64,000 nt of DNA, from assembly GCA_910587915.1 (NCBI GenBank), contig CAJUOB010000003.1, positions 1 through 64,000 on the forward strand, read 5' to 3'. The DNA is from an uncultured Muribaculaceae bacterium (GTDB lineage Bacteria > Bacteroidota > Bacteroidia > Bacteroidales > Muribaculaceae). Within the stretch, counting starts at the first letter, position 1. Every line of letters begins with the position of its first letter. A program made the position numbers and the translations under genes. The notes beneath the pieces are model-generated. The model was given only the letters and a program-made list of their open reading frames with translations, was not told the DNA's origin and made no database searches. This document shows, one piece after another, positions 61,533 through 64,000 of the stretch.

Positions 61533-62825
61533 ATGGATTTTAAATTTTTCAGAAAAGACAGCAAGAAAGACAGCGGTCTTACAGAAGCGCCTCTGAACTA
61601 TTGGGAGGAAAGCTCTGTGCTGATCGCTGTGCCGCGCAGTGGTGCCGTGCTGTTGTCGGCTGATATTTTCGATAGTGTCGAGGCTATCGCCGGTGTCGAT
61701 ATTCTCGACAGCCGTATGCCCGACGAAGATGGCCCCGGCAAGATAGAGCTTGCCTATGATGGCGAGATATATGAGATAATCTTCTATCCCAATGACTTCC
61801 ATTTGCCCGACATGCTCAGTCGCCAGGGCTATTATTTCACGGAAGAAGAGATGGAAGTGATAGCCAAGGCCGGGAGTGCCATGACTTTAATGATGGATTT
61901 CGGACAGGATTGCCGCAAATCGTATCATCTGCAGCTCATGGTCGCAAAGGCCATTGTGCCCGATCTTGTGGCTATTCTCGATGAAAGTGCGGAAAGGCTC
62001 GTAAGCGGACGTTGGGTTGCTCTTGCCACCGAATCTGCTGTGCCCCCATCGGCAACAGCGCTTTTCACCGTGCAGGCTGTTTGTGAGTCCGATGATGCCA
62101 TATGGCTGCACACCCACGGACTGAACCGATGCGGGCTCTATGAACTGGAGATACTTAATTCCGATAAGCAGGTGTACAGCGAGCATCATCATCTCATCAA
62201 TACATTCGCAAGCGTTATTCTCGACCGTGAGTCGAAGGTCGATCCCGGAGAGGGTGTGCGCATAGGTATGTTCAGCAACGGAGATCCGATTGTGGCCACA
62301 TATGTTTCATGGGTAAGGGCTCTGCGTGAGTACGACAATCTGGACCTCGGCGGAGTGTCCGACCGACGTGAGAGCCATAATTCACGCACGGCTCCTATAT
62401 TCCTGTACCTTTCGGAGAAGGACGAACAACATCATGCATACAGCAAGATAACCGATTTCACTGAGCGCTGGAGCGGCAATCCTCTGTTCTTTATCAGCAC
62501 CAAAGAAACCGATCGGATGCGTGCACTTGCTCAGGAACGATTCGGTATTGTGCGGTATATGGCCGAAAAAGGATGCCCGACGTTGCTCAAAGTAGGATTG
62601 AAAACCGATAGCGGACGCAGTGACGACAATCTCGAGCACATATGGTTCGAACTGATAGAATTCGACGGAGAGAAGTTCTCTGCACGGCTCACACAGGAAC
62701 CATATGACATCAGTGGTATGCACGAAGGCGATGTTGGCACCTTCACCGCGGACCAGGTTACTGACTGGATAATATATGCCGATGATAACGGCATCACGCC
62801 GGAAACAGCATATTTGCTTATATAA
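61533..62825 (+). CDS. DUF4026/DUF2314-like protein
   Basis: The 430-residue cytoplasmic protein has no signal or membrane span. The N-terminal part (from about 25) resembles DUF4026 (SVLIAVPRSGAVLLSADIF...). The C-terminal 80 residues resemble DUF2314 (LEHIWFELIEFDGEKFSARL...EGDVGTFTADQVTDWI). Both are families of unknown function, and my assignment is moderate. The start at 61533 is ten bases after the GH97 stop; the frame opens at 61485 inside it. It ends at a bidirectional terminator before der. Confidence 0.68.
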   Translation: MDFKFFRKDSKKDSGLTEAPLNYWEESSVLIAVPRSGAVLLSADIFDSVEAIAGVDILDSRMPDEDGPGKIELAYDGEIYEIIFYPNDFHLPDMLSRQGYYFTEEEMEVIAKAGSAMTLMMDFGQDCRKSYHLQLMVAKAIVPDLVAILDESAERLVSGRWVALATESAVPPSATALFTVQAVCESDDAIWLHTHGLNRCGLYELEILNSDKQVYSEHHHLINTFASVILDRESKVDPGEGVRIGMFSNGDPIVATYVSWVRALREYDNLDLGGVSDRRESHNSRTAPIFLYLSEKDEQHHAYSKITDFTERWSGNPLFFISTKETDRMRALAQERFGIVRYMAEKGCPTLLKVGLKTDSGRSDDNLEHIWFELIEFDGEKFSARLTQEPYDISGMHEGDVGTFTADQVTDWIIYADDNGITPETAYLLI

Positions 62826-62854
62826 AAAATATCGCCCCTCGGGGCGATATTTTT
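62825..62854. terminator. Bidirectional terminator between DUF4026-like gene and der
   Basis: A-rich left end, ATCGCCCC / GGGGCGAT stem with a two-base centre, T-rich right end (62825-62854). It serves both converging genes. Confidence 0.85.
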
Positions 62855-64000
62855 ATTTTTCACGCATGAATACGTTGATCGGTGTGCCTGTAAAGGTCCA
62901 GTGCTCGCGTATCTTGTTTTCGAGATAGCGACGGTACGGTTCCTTCACCCATTGCGGCAGGTTGCAGAAGAAGATAAATGTGGGCACCTGCGCTCCCTTG
63001 AGCATGGTGATGTATTTTATCTTCACGAACTTGCCTTTGTTGCTTGGCGGTGGATATGCAGCGATATCTTCCTGCATCACGGTGTTGAGCTGCGATGTCG
63101 GCACGGTACGCTTGCGGTTCTCGTAGACCTGTACGGCAGTCTCGAGCACCTTGAATATGCGTTGCTTGGTAAGCGCCGAGGTGAAGATAATGGGGAAGTC
63201 GGTGAACGGAGCGAAACGTTCGCGTATGGCTGCCTCGTAGTGCTTGATGGCTGCGGTCGATTTGTCTTCCACAAGGTCCCATTTGTTAACCACCACGACA
63301 AGGCCTTTCTTGTTTCGCTGTATGAGCGAGAATATGTTCACGTCCTGAGATTCGATACCACGGGTGGCATCTATCATGAGTATGCACACGTCGGAAGCCT
63401 CGATAGCACGTATGGAGCGAATCACCGAGTAGTACTCGATATCCTCGTTCACTTTGTTCTTCTTGCGGATACCGGCGGTATCGACCAGATAGAAGTCGAA
63501 TCCGAACTTGTCGTACCGGGTGTAGATGGAATCGCGTGTGGTGCCGGCGATGTCGGTCACGATATGGCGTTCGGCGCCGATAAAGGCATTGATGAGCGAA
63601 GATTTTCCGGCGTTCGGTCGGCCTACGATAGCGAATTTAGGTATATCGTCGAGACGTTCCTGCTCCTCGATGTCGGGCTCAGGCAGTTTCTTCACAACTT
63701 CATCGAGCAAGTCGCCGGTACCATATCCGTTGACAGCCGATACGGGATACGGCTCGCCCAGACCGAGCGAATAGAATTCTGGAACGTTGTAGATCCATTC
63801 GTTCGAGTCTACTTTGTTGGCTACCAGAATCACGGGTTTGCGCGAACGGCGAAGTATCTGGGCCACATGGTCGTCGAGGTCGGTGACTCCGTTCATGGCA
63901 TCGACCACGAAAAGGATTTCGTCGGCCTGTTCGATAGCCAGTTCCACCTGTTTGTTTATTTCCGCTTCGAAGATGTCGTCGGAATTAACAACCCAGCCGC
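62853..64000 (-). CDS. der: GTPase Der (EngA), 5' end outside the window
   Basis: Der is a double-GTPase for 50S ribosome assembly. The window shows the end of G-domain 1 (VANKVDSNEW, SAVNGYGTGDLLDEV), all of G-domain 2 (GRPNAGKSSLINAF, the DIAGTTRDSI switch, DTAG, NKWD) and the C-terminal KH-like domain (QLNTVMQEDIAAYPPPSNKGKFVKIKY). The first part of G-domain 1 lies beyond base 64000; the frame stays open through the edge without a start. The GTG at 63947 is an internal codon, not a start. Confidence 0.95.
   Translation of the reverse strand, partial: GWVVNSDDIFEAEINKQVELAIEQADEILFVVDAMNGVTDLDDHVAQILRRSRKPVILVANKVDSNEWIYNVPEFYSLGLGEPYPVSAVNGYGTGDLLDEVVKKLPEPDIEEQERLDDIPKFAIVGRPNAGKSSLINAFIGAERHIVTDIAGTTRDSIYTRYDKFGFDFYLVDTAGIRKKNKVNEDIEYYSVIRSIRAIEASDVCILMIDATRGIESQDVNIFSLIQRNKKGLVVVVNKWDLVEDKSTAAIKHYEAAIRERFAPFTDFPIIFTSALTKQRIFKVLETAVQVYENRKRTVPTSQLNTVMQEDIAAYPPPSNKGKFVKIKYITMLKGAQVPTFIFFCNLPQWVKEPYRRYLENKIREHWTFTGTPINVFMREK

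Noticed and set aside
63945..63947. GTG as the start of der
   Set aside because: The frame continues upstream to the window edge with Der-like sequence, so this is an internal Val codon of a truncated gene.

Overview
The window looks like chromosomal DNA of a gut Bacteroidota, most likely Bacteroidales and perhaps Muribaculaceae. The evidence is: many Bacteroidota-type promoters (TTG, about 20 bases, TAnnTTTG); several lipoproteins; a PorX-type regulator; a TonB receptor operon with DUF4876 and DUF6850 partners; glycoside hydrolases GH20, GH97 and GH115; and a short NLQG...GIYI C-terminal tail on secreted proteins. The DNA looks GC-rich except for a small AT-rich stretch near 30-31 kb. The genus is inferred, not shown.

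Layout. 1-3.1 kb: non-coding left flank, then a GH20 hexosaminidase lipoprotein. 3.1-11.4 kb: housekeeping genes, with polA (+) facing groES-groEL, an RluA-family pseudouridine synthase and topA (all -). 11.6-17.7 kb: a three-gene RND efflux operon. 17.7-21 kb: a (-) operon of a RelA/SpoT homolog, dtd and a Dus enzyme. 21-29.4 kb: a sigma-54 activator, LptE, an unknown protein and SecG, then a U32 peptidase-family protein, a YfhO-like membrane protein, an unknown protein and an EamA transporter. At 29.4 kb lies tRNA-Leu(CAA) with a clear promoter and terminator.

29.5-31.6 kb is the most accessory-looking part. It has two small membrane-protein genes set among dispersed palindromic repeats (REPIN-like, with compensatory base changes) and one imperfect palindrome of about 225 bases. 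31.6-36.3 kb carries an inositol-monophosphatase-family enzyme, a MarR-GNAT fusion with a coupled cupin, a secreted protein, and a short (-) operon headed by a homolog of 7-alpha-hydroxysteroid dehydrogenase. 36.4-44.8 kb is one (-) operon: TonB-dependent receptor, DUF4876 surface lipoprotein, DUF6850 barrel, M16 metalloprotease. 45-47.7 kb has two secreted proteins whose 3' ends and terminators are near-identical DNA copies.

47.8-64 kb: GH115, then YqeY, serS, rbfA, another REPIN-like copy, a LolC/E-type permease and a radical SAM protein. Next comes porX-tsaE-birA-two GT2 genes, mostly overlapping or tightly packed, followed by a GH97, a DUF4026/DUF2314-like protein, and der running off the right end.

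The window joins cell-envelope functions (LptE, SecG, LolC/E, PorX, efflux, TonB uptake), polysaccharide breakdown and core information processing. The strongest leads are the covarying palindromic repeat family, the four-gene TonB/M16 operon, the duplicated C-terminal-tail cassette, a DNA polymerase I that seems to have lost all proofreading residues, a RelA/SpoT homolog with an eroded synthetase domain, and -7 boxes that abut start codons.
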